From: Echinostoma caproni
Taxonomy: Eukaryota; Platyhelminthes; Trematoda; Plagiorchiida; Echinostomatidae
Length of the DNA stretch: 23,746 nt
Reading direction: 5' to 3'
NCBI GenBank assembly: GCA_900618425.1
Contig: UZAN01041189.1
Span: 38,722 to 62,467 of the forward strand
Shown here: one piece after another, positions 9,720 to 19,745 of the stretch
How the letters are laid out: the number at the start of each line of letters is the position of its first letter
How positions within the stretch are numbered: position 1 is the stretch's first letter
Translations under genes and position numbers: made by a program
Notes under the pieces: model-generated
Database searches by the model: none
Seen by the model: only the letters and a program-made list of their open reading frames with translations
Told to the model about the DNA's origin: nothing

Positions 9720-10841
9720 CAGTCACTTTAATCAAATTACACTGGCTAGCATTGCTCCGGACAAACCGGTCTCTGATATTTGTTGTTTTCCTGACTCTGT
9801 CCCCCCAAAACCACGTTCAGACCAGTCTCCATGCATTTTGGATGGTGAGTTCAATTGTTTTGATAAGTATTTCTAATACAGTTCGGAATGACAAATCTTG
9901 TCGATTTTCCTATCTGACTCGGTGTCTAACTTGATGGCATCCTCGTGAACAACGCACAAATCTTTTTCATTGAAAAGTGGACTCTAATAACAACTCAGAC
10001 CATTGGTCTATTTTTTCGAATCCCAAAGATTACATCAAATGTTTTCATTTCACTATTAGACCAGTTTAAACTCTGTAATCAGCAGAATTGAGATTTACTC
10101 GCCTGACAACTTTGTTACACTTAGAGACAGCCTCTTTTATCAAATGCGCCGTATTTTCCAGTGAGCATCTTACATGTTGCCTTAGTTTTTACTATGGTCT
10201 GTATTGCGCTGTTTAGACTTCATACATTCGGGTTGACAAATTCTCCCAATCTATTCTTAAACAGCTCCGTTGTAATAAAGTAAAGACCCACAGGACTGGG
10301 ACGTTCAATGCTGTTGAACATCTATCCTTTTCAGTCAAAATGTAAATAATACCTCAGAATTGGATCTATATTGAAACTGGCATGGAAAACAACACCTGTC
10401 GTGATATGTGATCCGCCTTGAAGCAGATCTGTGGTCCACTTAATACCTGTCTTCCGGATGTGGAGAAGTTAAGCAGTCAATTCGCGAGTGCTTCTGTACC
10501 AAACGCAAAATCACCTTCATTTACATCTACTGGATAGGACCCCTCTGTAACTTGGGTTGAAATTTTGAAGCTGCTGGAGCCCCTTAAATCTAAGAAGGCG
10601 CATGACTCGGATTTTTTGTCCCACGTCCTGCCAAATGTGTTTTGAACAACTTGCTTCACCTATTTCTCAATCTTTTAGATTGTTTATCATTTAGAAGTAC
10701 ATCGGATTTTTGGAGAGCTGCCCGCATAACACCTATCTCAAAAGGTGTCTTCCAAATACCCACCGATTACTTGCCCATAAGCACTATTGAACGTTTTCGA
10801 AAGAGTGCTTCTTAAACGGATGACGCTTTTAGCTATTACTC

Positions 10842-11249
10842 ATGACCATATACAACTTCACTTCAACCTTCACTTTCTTCTCATTCTCATTAAATAAATG
10901 GTCAGGCATTGTCCGTCTCATTTTCCTTGATTATGCCAATTCTTTCGGATTACTTAGCCATGATATTCTCACTCAATGTATTCTGAATTGCATTCTGGCA
11001 CCCAAAGTGTTCAATGTAATCAGTTACTGCCCACATCGAACGCAATTTACTTTTTGTAACAGTGAATCCCCCTCCTTACTCGTGGTCAAACCGTGGGTTC
11101 TACAGGGTGTTTTTTTGTTTCCATTGTTTCCATCCCTGTTTATCAACATCTTTCCCATCTCGTACGCGTGCCAGTATGCTGACAACTTGGTGGTCAATGT
11201 CTCCTCCACTGATCCTGACACAGTTTTCGCCAATTTCAAGACTGCATAA
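10842..11249 (+). pseudogene. Reverse transcriptase palm fragment (LINE-A)
   Basis: This 135-codon open stretch covers RT palm motifs. Motif A reads FLDYANSFGLLSHDIL at about 10923, with the first aspartate kept. Motif B region reads LQGVFLFPLFPSLFIN, resembling GxxxSPxLFxxFIN. Motif C reads YADN at 11175-11186, where the family has YADD. In active enzymes these aspartates bind the metal ions for cDNA synthesis in target-primed reverse transcription. Loss of the second aspartate of YADD, the altered GxxxSP block and the surrounding stops mean this copy is inactive. The frame's internal ATG is not a native start, because the polypeptide once began far upstream. Confidence 0.85.
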
Positions 11250-11294
11250 GTTAAATTTTTCGTTGATCGACGCTCAATAGCGATTATTGTAAAG

Positions 11295-11560
11295 ATGTTC
11301 CTTTTAGCCTTAAAACAGGCACTCATTATCGAATGCCTTTTATTAGTCAGTCTGAAATTGCTGCTAATGATAATACCATCCCCAAAGCTGACTTCATCGA
11401 ATATCTTGGAGTTATCTCGTCACAAAACGTTTATAAATCCAATCATATTGAAAATACTTACATCGGAGTTCTTAGATTATCATTCTACGCCTTCAGAATT
11501 AGAAGCTCGGTGTTCCCCTTATTGTGCTTCTTTAACTTGTGACAGGCTGCATTCTTCCGC
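11295..11560 (+). pseudogene. Reverse transcriptase thumb region (LINE-A)
   Basis: Downstream of the palm, overlapping frames carry the RT C-terminal region. One frame reads AANDNTIPKADFIEYLGVIS, ending in the YLGV block found just after the palm of LINE reverse transcriptases. SNHIEN follows at the usual place of an aromatic/HI block. A stop at about 11540 and a competing frame show frameshifts. Similarity fades near 11590, where LINE-B starts on the other strand. Confidence 0.65.
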
Positions 11561-11599
11561 ACTGGTTGGGCTGTTCTCTAGTATATTTTCTAAGTCATT

Positions 11600-12017
11600 T
11601 GTCATTACACATAATGTGAGATAGAGTAAAAACGGTGAACCAAAAGGTTAGAAAAGTAGAAAGTTTGAGGGAGAGACTAAAAGGATGAAATAAAATTGGT
11701 CTTAGGTTGGGAGCACACATTTTGAGGACAATGGGTGGTATACCGTCCGGACTGCGTGGTTTGTTTGCTAGAGAGAGAGCACAATGTTCGGCGGATTTTT
11801 CTAGTACTATTATGAGGTAGAAAATGTTTGTCAGTGGAATAGGCGGAAGAAGGAGAAGTAGGATAAGGCGGCGGTGAACTGAGAAGCAGAAGCCTAAGCT
11901 TACTAGTGTGGTTGACATACAATAACACCTGAGGAAAAGCAGATAAAGGTAAGTTGGAAGGTCAATCACCTTGGCCAGTGACCAAAATGTTTGACTACCA
12001 GTGGCGGACGAGATCAA
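11600..12017 (-). pseudogene. Linker and RT N-terminal region (LINE-B)
   Basis: A 140-codon minus frame contains SSATGSQTFWSLAKV at its start and SPDGIPPIVLKMCAPNL at residues 89-105. Both are familiar LINE blocks just before and at the start of the reverse transcriptase. Between them the homologous reading jumps to another frame: STDKHFLPHNSTRKIRRTLC, between roughly 11850 and 11780, belongs to the overlapping minus frame. The apparent single ORF therefore hides at least two compensating frameshifts. The polypeptide stops before any catalytic palm motif. Confidence 0.8.
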
Positions 12018-12219
12018 GTCTTCGGCTTTATAGTGAACAAAGCGTTCTTCAGTTTTCTAAATGGTTGTCGACCATCTGTTTATAGCTTGCACAAACAGAT
12101 TGCGGGAGTCGGGAGAGTGCAAGTGGCGTTAGCGGCTGAAGGCTGAGTCTTGGGCATACAGCATGGTTTTACTACTCGGGGGATTTGGGTTTGCTAAATT
12201 TGGAAGATTGCGGAATAAA

Positions 12220-12744
12220 NNNNNNNNNNNNNNNNNNNNNNNNNNNNNNNNNNNNNNNNNNNNNNNNNNNNNNNNNNNNNNNNNNNNNNNNNNNNNNNNN
12301 NNNNNNNNNNNNNNNNNNNNNNNNNNNNNNNNNNNNNNNNNNNNNNNNNNNNNNNNNNNNNNNNNNNNNNNNNNNNNNNNNNNNNNNNNNNNNNNNNNNN
12401 NNNNNNNNNNNNNNNNNNNNNNNNNNNNNNNNNNNNNNNNNNNNNNNNNNNNNNNNNNNNNNNNNNNNNNNNNNNNNNNNNNNNNNNNNNNNNNNNNNNN
12501 NNNNNNNNNNNNNNNNNNNNNNNNNNNNNNNNNNNNNNNNNNNNNNNNNNNNNNNNNNNNNNNNNNNNNNNNNNNNNNNNNNNNNNNNNNNNNNNNNNNN
12601 NNNNNNNNNNNNNNNNNNNNNNNNNNNNNNNNNNNNNNNNNNNNNNNNNNNNNNNNNNNNNNNNNNNNNNNNNNNNNNNNNNNNNNNNNNNNNNNNNNNN
12701 NNNNNNNNNNNNNNNNNNNNNNNNNNNNNNNNNNNNNNNNNNNN
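12220..12744. other. Assembly gap (525 N)
   Basis: An unbroken run of N lies within LINE-B, between its endonuclease end and linker. Open frames that cross it are artefacts of untranslated N. Confidence 0.99.
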
Positions 12745-12900
12745 GGTGGATGGCAAGTCGGGGCTGGTGATTTCCATAGACAAATACACAGTAGAATGAT
12801 CTGATGAGCCAAGAGGAGAAAGAATGAGGTTCAATGCAAATTAGGTCGGGGGTGTTGGTACGATCGCCTGCACGATCAAGGACACGTGTGGACAGTCATT
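12745..12900 (-). pseudogene. Endonuclease C-terminal fragment (LINE-B)
   Basis: On the minus strand TRVLDRAGDRTNTPDLI matches the PTR...LDL block of apurinic-type LINE endonucleases. After one frameshift, SPLGSSDHSTVYLSMEI matches the conserved SDH block whose histidine acts in target DNA nicking. The frameshift between them makes this copy non-functional. An adjacent minus frame (13169 to 12900) may hold further, more diverged endonuclease sequence, but I could not align it securely. Confidence 0.75.
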
Positions 12901-12910
12901 CAGTTTGCTG

Positions 12911-14274
12911 AAGTTGTTGACCCGAGCGGAATGTTGGGCTTTGCATCCCAAAGAATAACAACATAAGGTTCCAGCAGATGAGGCGTGGTAATGAGCCGGG
13001 CGGCAGCAGAGCCACATACCATTACCATCAGATTTCGTAAACTTCTTACCCGTTTCGGTGGCATTTCCAACACCGATTGGTGAATTTTATCGTGTGCAAG
13101 CAATTTGATTCGTGTTTTTGATTTATCGGACATATGCCGTGAAATGAAGAACACTGCCTGCATATCCATCTGAATAAATCTTTGTCTCCAAATTTAAGAT
13201 AATTCGTCTACATACCACCCCAAAACCAAAACAGGATCATTCTTAATTTGGTTGAATCTGAGTAAACCCAGTGACTTTCACTTCTGGCTTTGAAAATCCA
13301 GCCTATCAGGTAGACAAAACTTAACTTGACTTGACTTGACAACAACGCTTCAATGCCTTTTATTTGATATCTTTTTCGAGACTAGTGAACGTTAAGTCAA
13401 TGAAGAGTAGAACGTGCTATTTTGATATACGGTTTCCTATCGAAACAAATAGAAGCAAAAAGAAAGCCCTCGTGATGTTCACTTTCACTTTCTTTATTAA
13501 CTTTGACCAAACATGAAATTCACAAATACTCAGCTGGTGATGCCAATAATGCCTACATTTTGCAGCAATAAACGTACGCTGTAATTCACAGCAACCGCTT
13601 CAAAAGTCACTTTTGCCATCATAACCGATCAACAGAATACTTAACGCACACATGCTTCTGTTGTAAAATAAATGCTCAATCTACTCTACAGACATTAGCT
13701 GAAGAAACCCTCCATAAAACCCCCATCTTTGTGTTTAACAGGAATGGACAGCGCTTGACCGCTGCAGTCTGTGCAGGAAAACGTTTTGATTTTATAATTT
13801 TGATCAATTCAAATCATTTTTGACACGCAGAGTAAATGAAAAAACTACTTCGTGAATGTGCTATCTTTCCTTGGCATTCACAACGACAACTTTTTATCCG
13901 AAGATCGCCAACATAAACCCAGACATTGCTAAAACAAAATGACAGGCTGCTAAAAGCATAGTACATACCGAAGTTATTTCCTGCTCAACAGATCCCTCTG
14001 GAAAATTCTTATCAAGTCGTAGTACACCTGAAAACTCGGTTTGAGGTATTGAGGAGCAAAATAACTTTTGTCTCGGCATCCAGTACTTTCTGGTTCGTAA
14101 TCCGTGGATCACCTTTGACAATGTCTAGCTAAATGTAAGTTAGAAAGGTCCGAAAGAAATTCTCTCGTCGTCACAAAACTTATAACATCCACCCAGCTTA
14201 AACAATACATCAATCGCGGTCTAAAATCCGTATAGATTTGATCAACAAAACCTAGTTTCTAATTATCAGTTATT
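12911..14274. other. No supported gene
   Basis: The first 100-250 bases may be diverged LINE-B. A small TTGAC pentamer repeat (three units) lies at about 13325-13340. A minus frame of 75 codons (14121-13894) has no supporting signal. Confidence 0.5.
13325..13340. repeat. (CTTGA)n short pentamer repeat
   Basis: Three tandem CTTGA units, preceded by a diverged one (CTTAA), form a minor simple repeat. Confidence 0.8.
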
Positions 14275-14400
14275 CAGTCAGTCAGTCAGTTAGTCAGTCA
14301 GTCAATCAGTCAGACAGTCAGTTGGTCAGTCAGTCAGTTAGTCAGTCAGTCAGTCAGTCAGTCAGTCAGTCATTTGCTCTGTCTGTCTGTCTGTCTGTTT
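14275..14400. repeat. Compound tetranucleotide microsatellite (CAGT)n-(CTGT)n
   Basis: About 24 CAGT units with scattered point changes (TAGT, CAAT, CAGA, TGGT) fill 14275-14371. After a short break come about five pure CTGT units at 14378-14398. Interruptions cluster in the first half and the second half is pure, so the pure end may still be mutable. Confidence 0.97.
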
Positions 14401-16773
14401 ATGATTACCGTGATGTGGACTCTGAATTCCTCCTTCTAATATTGATAGAAATAAATTAGAATTGATAGGAATGCAACGATGGGTTGATCGAATCATATTT
14501 TGAAAAAGATTAAGCAAACAACAAACAGATGCAGCAAATTTCATTTTTCTAAAAGATTTGGTTGATAGCACATCCAATACAGGTTACAGGAATTTCATGC
14601 TGCATTCAGTTCCGTTTGCCCCGGAATACAATGTTGCGTTCGGGTATCCAAATGCTATCCTGTCAACCAGAAGCAAACAGATGATTCTCCGTTATCCGAA
14701 CGAGTGCCTCACTAACCGTAAAAGATTCACACGCATCAATAACAATGATTCGGGTTAAGTGCCAATTGCGCAACGGACGCAAAAGAACATTGCATGAACC
14801 GTACGGACCTGTAGATGGGTAGAGGTGCCTGTGTGTGTGCTCGCGTGCATGAATGCACGGATGGGGGAAGGCAGTCTATTAGTCTGGTATTCATGAGAAA
14901 TACTAGGTCATTTTAAGAAGAAACATATACCCCAACTGGTTTAGATGCAATGATGCAACGACAAAGTAAACCCATCCGATATCGGTTCTTAGACACCTAC
15001 CGTACTGGCTAAATTCGAAGATGTTCACGATATTTTGGATGTCAGTAGGTCATTGTGGACCTCAAAGATGGGTTCGGATTTAGTATCCATGCTCTAAAAT
15101 CGCGGAAACTGTCGATCATGGTCCTCTATCAGTACTAGTCTAGGGTGTCCGAAGGTGTACACGATTGGAAAAATGTTTGTTTGTATGGAAATGTGCTACG
15201 ATTCATTCCCGACCAATTAAAAAACGAACTATACAAATTCTGCTTGTTCAAAGCGTTTTTTGGATCATACTCTCACTAGTGAATTGCATGATTATTATTT
15301 CTTCTACTGTTCAGTTAAGCTGTGAAAGGCGTCGTGTAGTCAGTTTGTGTTTTGTGCTAACCAAGCTGCCATTTATGACCCTCTCATTACTTGCAAATTG
15401 TAACAGAGTTTACCAATGTCCGTAGTTGGTTTTCTGGACTGCTTTAATTATTTTGTAATTCAACTCTGTGTAGCAGATACAAAGTGAAAATCTATCTATT
15501 AATTAGAATAGTTGAATACTATACAAAGCCTTGAAGGAATACCACGTATGCGTTTGTCGAATAGCGCCTAGTTGTGTGAACACTACCACTTATTATGCCC
15601 ATTTCAAGCGGAATGACTGAATATACAGAGAGTATTCCATTTGGAAGATAAATGCGTATTTTGCACAGAAAGTCTCAGAAAAGTGAAAAACTTTCGTGTT
15701 TTTCGTGCGCTCTATTTGCCTGCTAGCACAAAGAATGGAAGTTTCACAGATTTTCTAAACTCATTAGCCTACCACGTATTTTAGGTAACTGAGGAGGCTG
15801 AACTTTTATCTTCAATGGAAATACAAGCATAAAAACGAGTATGACATTAAACAGTTTGAAAATTGTTATCGATTGTACAACTAAATGAAATGGTATGTTA
15901 CATGTGGCGATGAATCGTATACCATCTCTGTGTGATAAGAAACGTATTATGCTGAAGTGGTTAATAGTATTTTTCTTCTCTTGCCATGTCCTTGGATAGG
16001 ACGAACTGCTCTCACAAAGCTCTTATTGAGCTTTTTAGGAGATAAGTTCAAGATTCTTGCCAAGCGTCACCAATCCGAGGGCGCACCTTCAGTCTGCATA
16101 AGCGCGAGTGAATTGTAAGACAGCGGTTTCTTTTATAATTGTTTGTACGTGCAAAAGATCTACTCTATAAACGGGGGAGTGGTTGCTGTGCATGCCATAC
16201 ATAAGCTTATCTACAGGTTTACGCTCAAGTTAACCTTTCCACAGTTGAAGTTGTCGATAAACAGCCAAATAATTGGATGAAAATATAATAACTTTCATAA
16301 TTGTAAGCCGAATTTGTCTGTCACGCAGTTAATTGGTTAACGATGTGATGGAATTTCAGCCTCAATAGTAGAGGTAAACTACTCAAGTGCTGTAACACTA
16401 TCAATATACAGCTATGGACCAAACTCGTGAAAAATTTTATTTTTCATCACATTTTTTTTCTCTATACTTCGTATTTCCAGCCTTATTTACGGGATTGAAC
16501 ATGGTATTGCCTCATATCAGACGCAACATATCTGATGTAATGCCTACTTATGTCTCTGTTTCTATTAGTCATGTACTATTAAAATGTACTATTTCACGAT
16601 TTTGACTATGGTTGTTGGGGCGTCAGTTGTGAAATAACAAAGTCACAGTAGAAAACGTAACTGGATTTTGTTTATCAAAATGACTCACACTTCATAGAGG
16701 TATTGTACTTTCTTCATGTCCATGTTCTATTTGCCCTTCTTCATTTGTGAGCACTTAAGGCATTCACTTTAGC
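14401..16773. other. No supported gene
   Basis: Two frames were considered and not called. One at 14558-14758 reads VPFAPEYNVAFGYPNAIL and lies after a CAG. The other, at 15165-15425, lacks an ATG and encodes two hydrophobic runs from T-rich codons. A 63-codon ATG frame at 16414-16605 is likewise unsupported. There is no recognisable repeat. Confidence 0.5.
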
Positions 16774-16869
16774 ATGGAGTCCACCAAGTTGACCACCAAA
16801 CAGAATTTGCCAGTTTCCTCTAGTACACCTCATACTCTAACGACTGAAGACCAAGCTCGAGACAGCTAA
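16774..16869 (+). CDS. Short ORF, 31 codons, with downstream AATAAA
   Basis: An ATG with G at +4 opens a 31-codon frame whose translation is rich in Ser and Thr (for example PVSSSTPHTLTTEDQ). It ends at TAA 16867-16869, and AATAAA follows at 16910-16915. It has no signal peptide, cysteine or domain. It could be an upstream ORF, an exon or chance. Confidence 0.13.
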   Translation: MESTKLTTKQNLPVSSSTPHTLTTEDQARDS

Positions 16870-19154
16870 CTTATCCCTGTTTGTGAAACAGCGAGAAGTT
16901 TTCGATTAAAATAAAATCCCAGCTTCTGGGCGGAAATTGAATGAATTTGATATTGAACTTGACCCGTCCAGAGGCTGTATAAATGTGAAGGAATAATATT
17001 TAATTAGGTCTAACAGTTTTTATACTACTACCTTCAAGCAAGAAGATGTACCAACCTTCATCTGTGCAAAATAATGACTTCCGCGAATGCATTTAAAGAG
17101 TAGCAGTTACCGAAAACCGCCATCATCAGTGCACTACATTTTGCGATATTCGGATTGGTGTGTACAGGAGACCAACAACAGTGCAATCGGCAATTAATTC
17201 CCTTTCAACTCGTCAAACGGGATGAATATTAACTTCTTTTGACAGGTAAAACGGGATTCATTCAAAAACTAGCTCAGTAGATCAGATTTCACCGCATGCT
17301 GAATTACGCCTTGACCACCAGTGAAATAAATCCATTACCAAATGGACGGGCGATGCGATTTGAATTTGTTGATAAAATCGATGCGTGCTCTACTTTGTTG
17401 GGCGTTCCATAATGGCTTCTTCTCACGTGGCCTCAACTGTTTTTTAAATTGAGCCATCACTTTCCAAAAGAAAGCGTGAGGACAAAACGGCTTATCAGCC
17501 CAGACTATGCCCCAGATTGGTTTTGTGTAACTCTTCTCTGCTGCGAGGAAGTATAACCATCGTCTTGTTTTGATACGTTCGGTTTTCTTCCTCTCGGTTT
17601 ATATCTTGATGGAGAAATTCTATTTATTATGCAACAAATTTAGCTTAGGTTCATATCAAAGCACTTGCGCACGTCAGGAACTGATTCGCCATTACACGGC
17701 TCTAAATTAATTTGCCCCTGGGTTTCAATTGTATGCCAAAACCTGTAAAATGTTTCATCGGGTTTGGATATGGTGACACTAAAATGGGCTTATTCAACGA
17801 GCCGCAAACCTCAAGGCCCACTTTCAAAGATCATCTTGAATGTTTCTTGGACTATATTTTTGGATCTTTCAGTATGGTGGATAACGCTTGAGTAGTTTGT
17901 GGCCAAATAATTTATCGATTTAGTTAGGTTAAAATATTTTCGTTAATTTGCTTACTTACTGTGCATTGAATAAAAGGGATAAGTAATTTAGAATACATGC
18001 GCTCAACTGAATAAACACTCTCGTGGAACTGGAATAATTTATTAAAGAGAAACAATTCTCATGCTGCTATGCTAAAAATGATTTCGGAACTTTATCCATA
18101 GCCTTCGAAGTATTGCAAATTTTATCTCAACACTCAAGGTCGCGCAAATTCAACCGGCGATAAAAGAGAACTAAGACCATAGATGTGAGAAATAAAAGCA
18201 GGAATAAATACACTACGCATAACCATCAATATACAAGTAGGATATTGCAAACTGAAGTGCATTTTCAAAATGAGAGTGATGTTCCACGAGTTTGTTCAAC
18301 ACCTGCAGTTCTGGGTGATATGCAGTGTAATACACAATTAAGGTATGATCAGATAGGCAGGGGTCAGGGTCTAGTCCAAACGGTTTCAGATTAAGTGAGG
18401 AATAATATCGTTGGTGCTGTGTTTCGAACGTAAAATGAACATTTCTATGCCTGATGGAGTCACACTTTTACAGCAGCATTCATTGAAGCCGAATACATAA
18501 GTAAAACTGTACTAGTGCATCACCTAATGCCAGTCTAATCATGATTACCCATTTGACACGATCTAAATAGGATTAGTTTGTCATCGTTAGGATTTTCGGA
18601 TTGTTCCATGACATGTTTCCAACTGGACTGAATCTTGATTTATTTAATAAATTGAGGTAATTCTAGCACATTCCGTAATAATGTTTGAAACTAATTAAAG
18701 TATATGCTAAATCACGTGGTACGGAAGTACTTCGAAACTACCAGACCAGGGCTCAATACATACAAAGCCGAAAGATTGTTTCACTGAAACATATTTCCTC
18801 GACAGGCGATTACTGATCGTCTGTATCATCCTTTTTTGATACTCGACGTTCCAGTTAAACAAAAACAACAGAACCGAATTAACAAAACTCTCTCTCAGAA
18901 GGAACTCTCAAAGGGCACACTGTTTTGCATCTCAATTTAATAAACATAAAACTGAAAAACTAACATTAATATGTACCGCTGTTGTATATCTCACTGGATG
19001 GATTGATGCAATCAGTTCGTCCTATCAAGTCCATTCAAGATCAAGGAATCGCCTTATACTCCCCGAGGATAGATATTCAGTATGTGTTTCTCTACTGATG
19101 TGTTTCTTGTAACTCTTTTCACATGTTTAAATGGATCCAGGTTACGTAATGCTG
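16870..19154. other. No supported gene
   Basis: Several isolated AATAAA motifs occur (about 16910, 17325, 17970, 18011) without credible ORFs before them. A GTG-initiated 69-codon frame (18185-18394) is unsupported. I see no repeats or RNA genes. Confidence 0.5.
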
Positions 19155-19186
19155 TATATGATATATATGATATGATATGCCCCCCC
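19155..19186. repeat. Short ATATG-type tandem repeat with C7 tract
   Basis: Tandem TATATG/ATATG units occupy 19155-19179 and run straight into seven C residues at 19180-19186. Confidence 0.8.
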
Positions 19187-19528
19187 GGGCAATCAGCCTT
19201 CTTGCCTTAAGAGTTGTTGGTTGTTGGTGTTGCACATAAACAAACGACAATGATTCTATTGCTGGAGTTCTTTTAATCCATTTTGGATTATCAGTTTTCT
19301 ACACACAATGATGTTCCCCATGCCATTACTCGTGGTTGATAGCAAATCAACTCAAAGAATTCATTCTCATAAATTATCCCATTTTCCAGTATACTATTTT
19401 CGGAGAAGTGTTTCAAGTTTCCTAGTAGTCAAGGCTTATTTAGTAATTCATTTATTTTGAAACATAAGTGATCACAGATGTTTACTGGAAATAACAATGT
19501 GAACGGACTAGTTAATTTGTAACATCTC

Positions 19529-19744
19529 ATGGTTCCGTCGCTGAAGGCGATGAGGGCTGAAGCCCTGAGGAGGCGGGATGAGGGCGGTCAGTCTTTTGGA
19601 AAGTATATTGCGCACAGTCCTTGGATAAAGCAGTTTATAATTAACCGGTGTGATGATCATGCCTGGGGTGATCAGGAGATGTATTATAAAAATGAATGGG
19701 CATGTTCTGATGAATCTTCAGTCCCCGAGTTAATACCCAAATAA
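19529..19744 (+). CDS. Unidentified coding-like ORF (71 codons)
   Basis: This is an ATG-initiated frame preceded by an in-frame TAA at 19520 and ending in a TAA (19742-19744) that lies inside AATAAA (19740-19745). A short A7 tract follows about 30 nt later. The segment is visibly richer in G and C than its flanks and uses CTG, GCG, CGG and AGG codons. The translation is charged and well mixed, with a basic start (AMRAEALRRRDEGG), three tryptophans and an acidic end. It has no signal peptide, no membrane segment and only two cysteines. I do not recognise a family. Options are a terminal exon, a 5'-truncated retrotransposed cDNA, or the tail of a retroelement ORF1. The compositional contrast favours an inserted or selected segment over a chance ORF. 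Confidence 0.4.
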   Translation: MVPSLKAMRAEALRRRDEGGQSFGKYIAHSPWIKQFIINRCDDHAWGDQEMYYKNEWACSDESSVPELIPK

Positions 19745-19745
19745 A
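19740..19745 (+). promoter_or_regulatory. AATAAA polyadenylation signal
   Basis: The hexamer overlaps the stop codon of the ORF at 19529. Confidence 0.45.

Larger units (their letters stand above)
9720..11595 (+). mobile_element. LINE-A: decayed non-LTR retrotransposon
   Basis: Translated fragments in shifting plus-strand frames follow the usual order of a LINE ORF2. Endonuclease-like pieces come first: ILDGEFN, like the GDFN motif, near 9835; GMTNLVDFPIRLGV, like the PTR block, near 9886; and SDHWS near 9990. A linker piece with LKQLRCNKVK lies near 10250. Reverse transcriptase N-terminal blocks follow (LKLLEPLKSKKAHDSD near 10565; FWRAARITPIS near 10710; YLPIS near 10765). Then come the palm motifs and a thumb-like YLGVISS block near 11400. 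Many stops and frameshifts show an old, dead copy. The pattern suits the CR1/Jockey superfamily, but the clade is not settled. The ends are approximate. It abuts the oppositely oriented LINE-B. Confidence 0.82.
11596..12910 (-). mobile_element. LINE-B: decayed non-LTR retrotransposon, interrupted by gap
   Basis: Read on the minus strand, this element begins with the C-terminal part of an endonuclease (TRVLDRAGDRTNTPDLI near 12885, then ILSPLGSSDHSTV near 12825). It continues through the assembly gap into a linker (YKQMVDNHLEN near 12080; SSATGSQTFWSLAKVI at about 12011-11961). It ends in the reverse transcriptase N-terminus (SPDGIPPIVLKMCAPNL near 11753; LSLKLSTFLTFW near 11660). Frame shifts separate several blocks. 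The rest of the RT is missing because the element ends where LINE-A begins. Endonuclease sequence may extend to about 13010. The blocks suit a Jockey/CR1-type element different from LINE-A. Confidence 0.82.

Noticed and set aside
12129..12834. Four open frames of 204-227 codons across both strands
   Set aside because: Most of their length is the N gap, so they are artefacts.
12900..13169. Minus 89-codon frame next to the LINE-B endonuclease
   Set aside because: It may be diverged endonuclease, but the better LINE reading is in another frame and I could not align this one.
14362..14577. Minus frame through the CTGT microsatellite
   Set aside because: Its end is encoded by the simple repeat.
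14558..14758. Protein-like 66-codon frame (NVAFGYPNAIL segment)
   Set aside because: It starts at TTG, has only a weak CAG acceptor context, and has no donor or AATAAA. It is worth only a passing check.
15165..15425. 86-codon frame with two hydrophobic runs, looking like membrane segments
   Set aside because: It begins at TTG with no ATG, and its hydrophobic residues arise from T-rich codons. There is no flanking splice signal.
16414..16605. 63-codon ATG frame with a hydrophobic stretch
   Set aside because: T-rich sequence explains the hydrophobicity, and no other gene signal is present.
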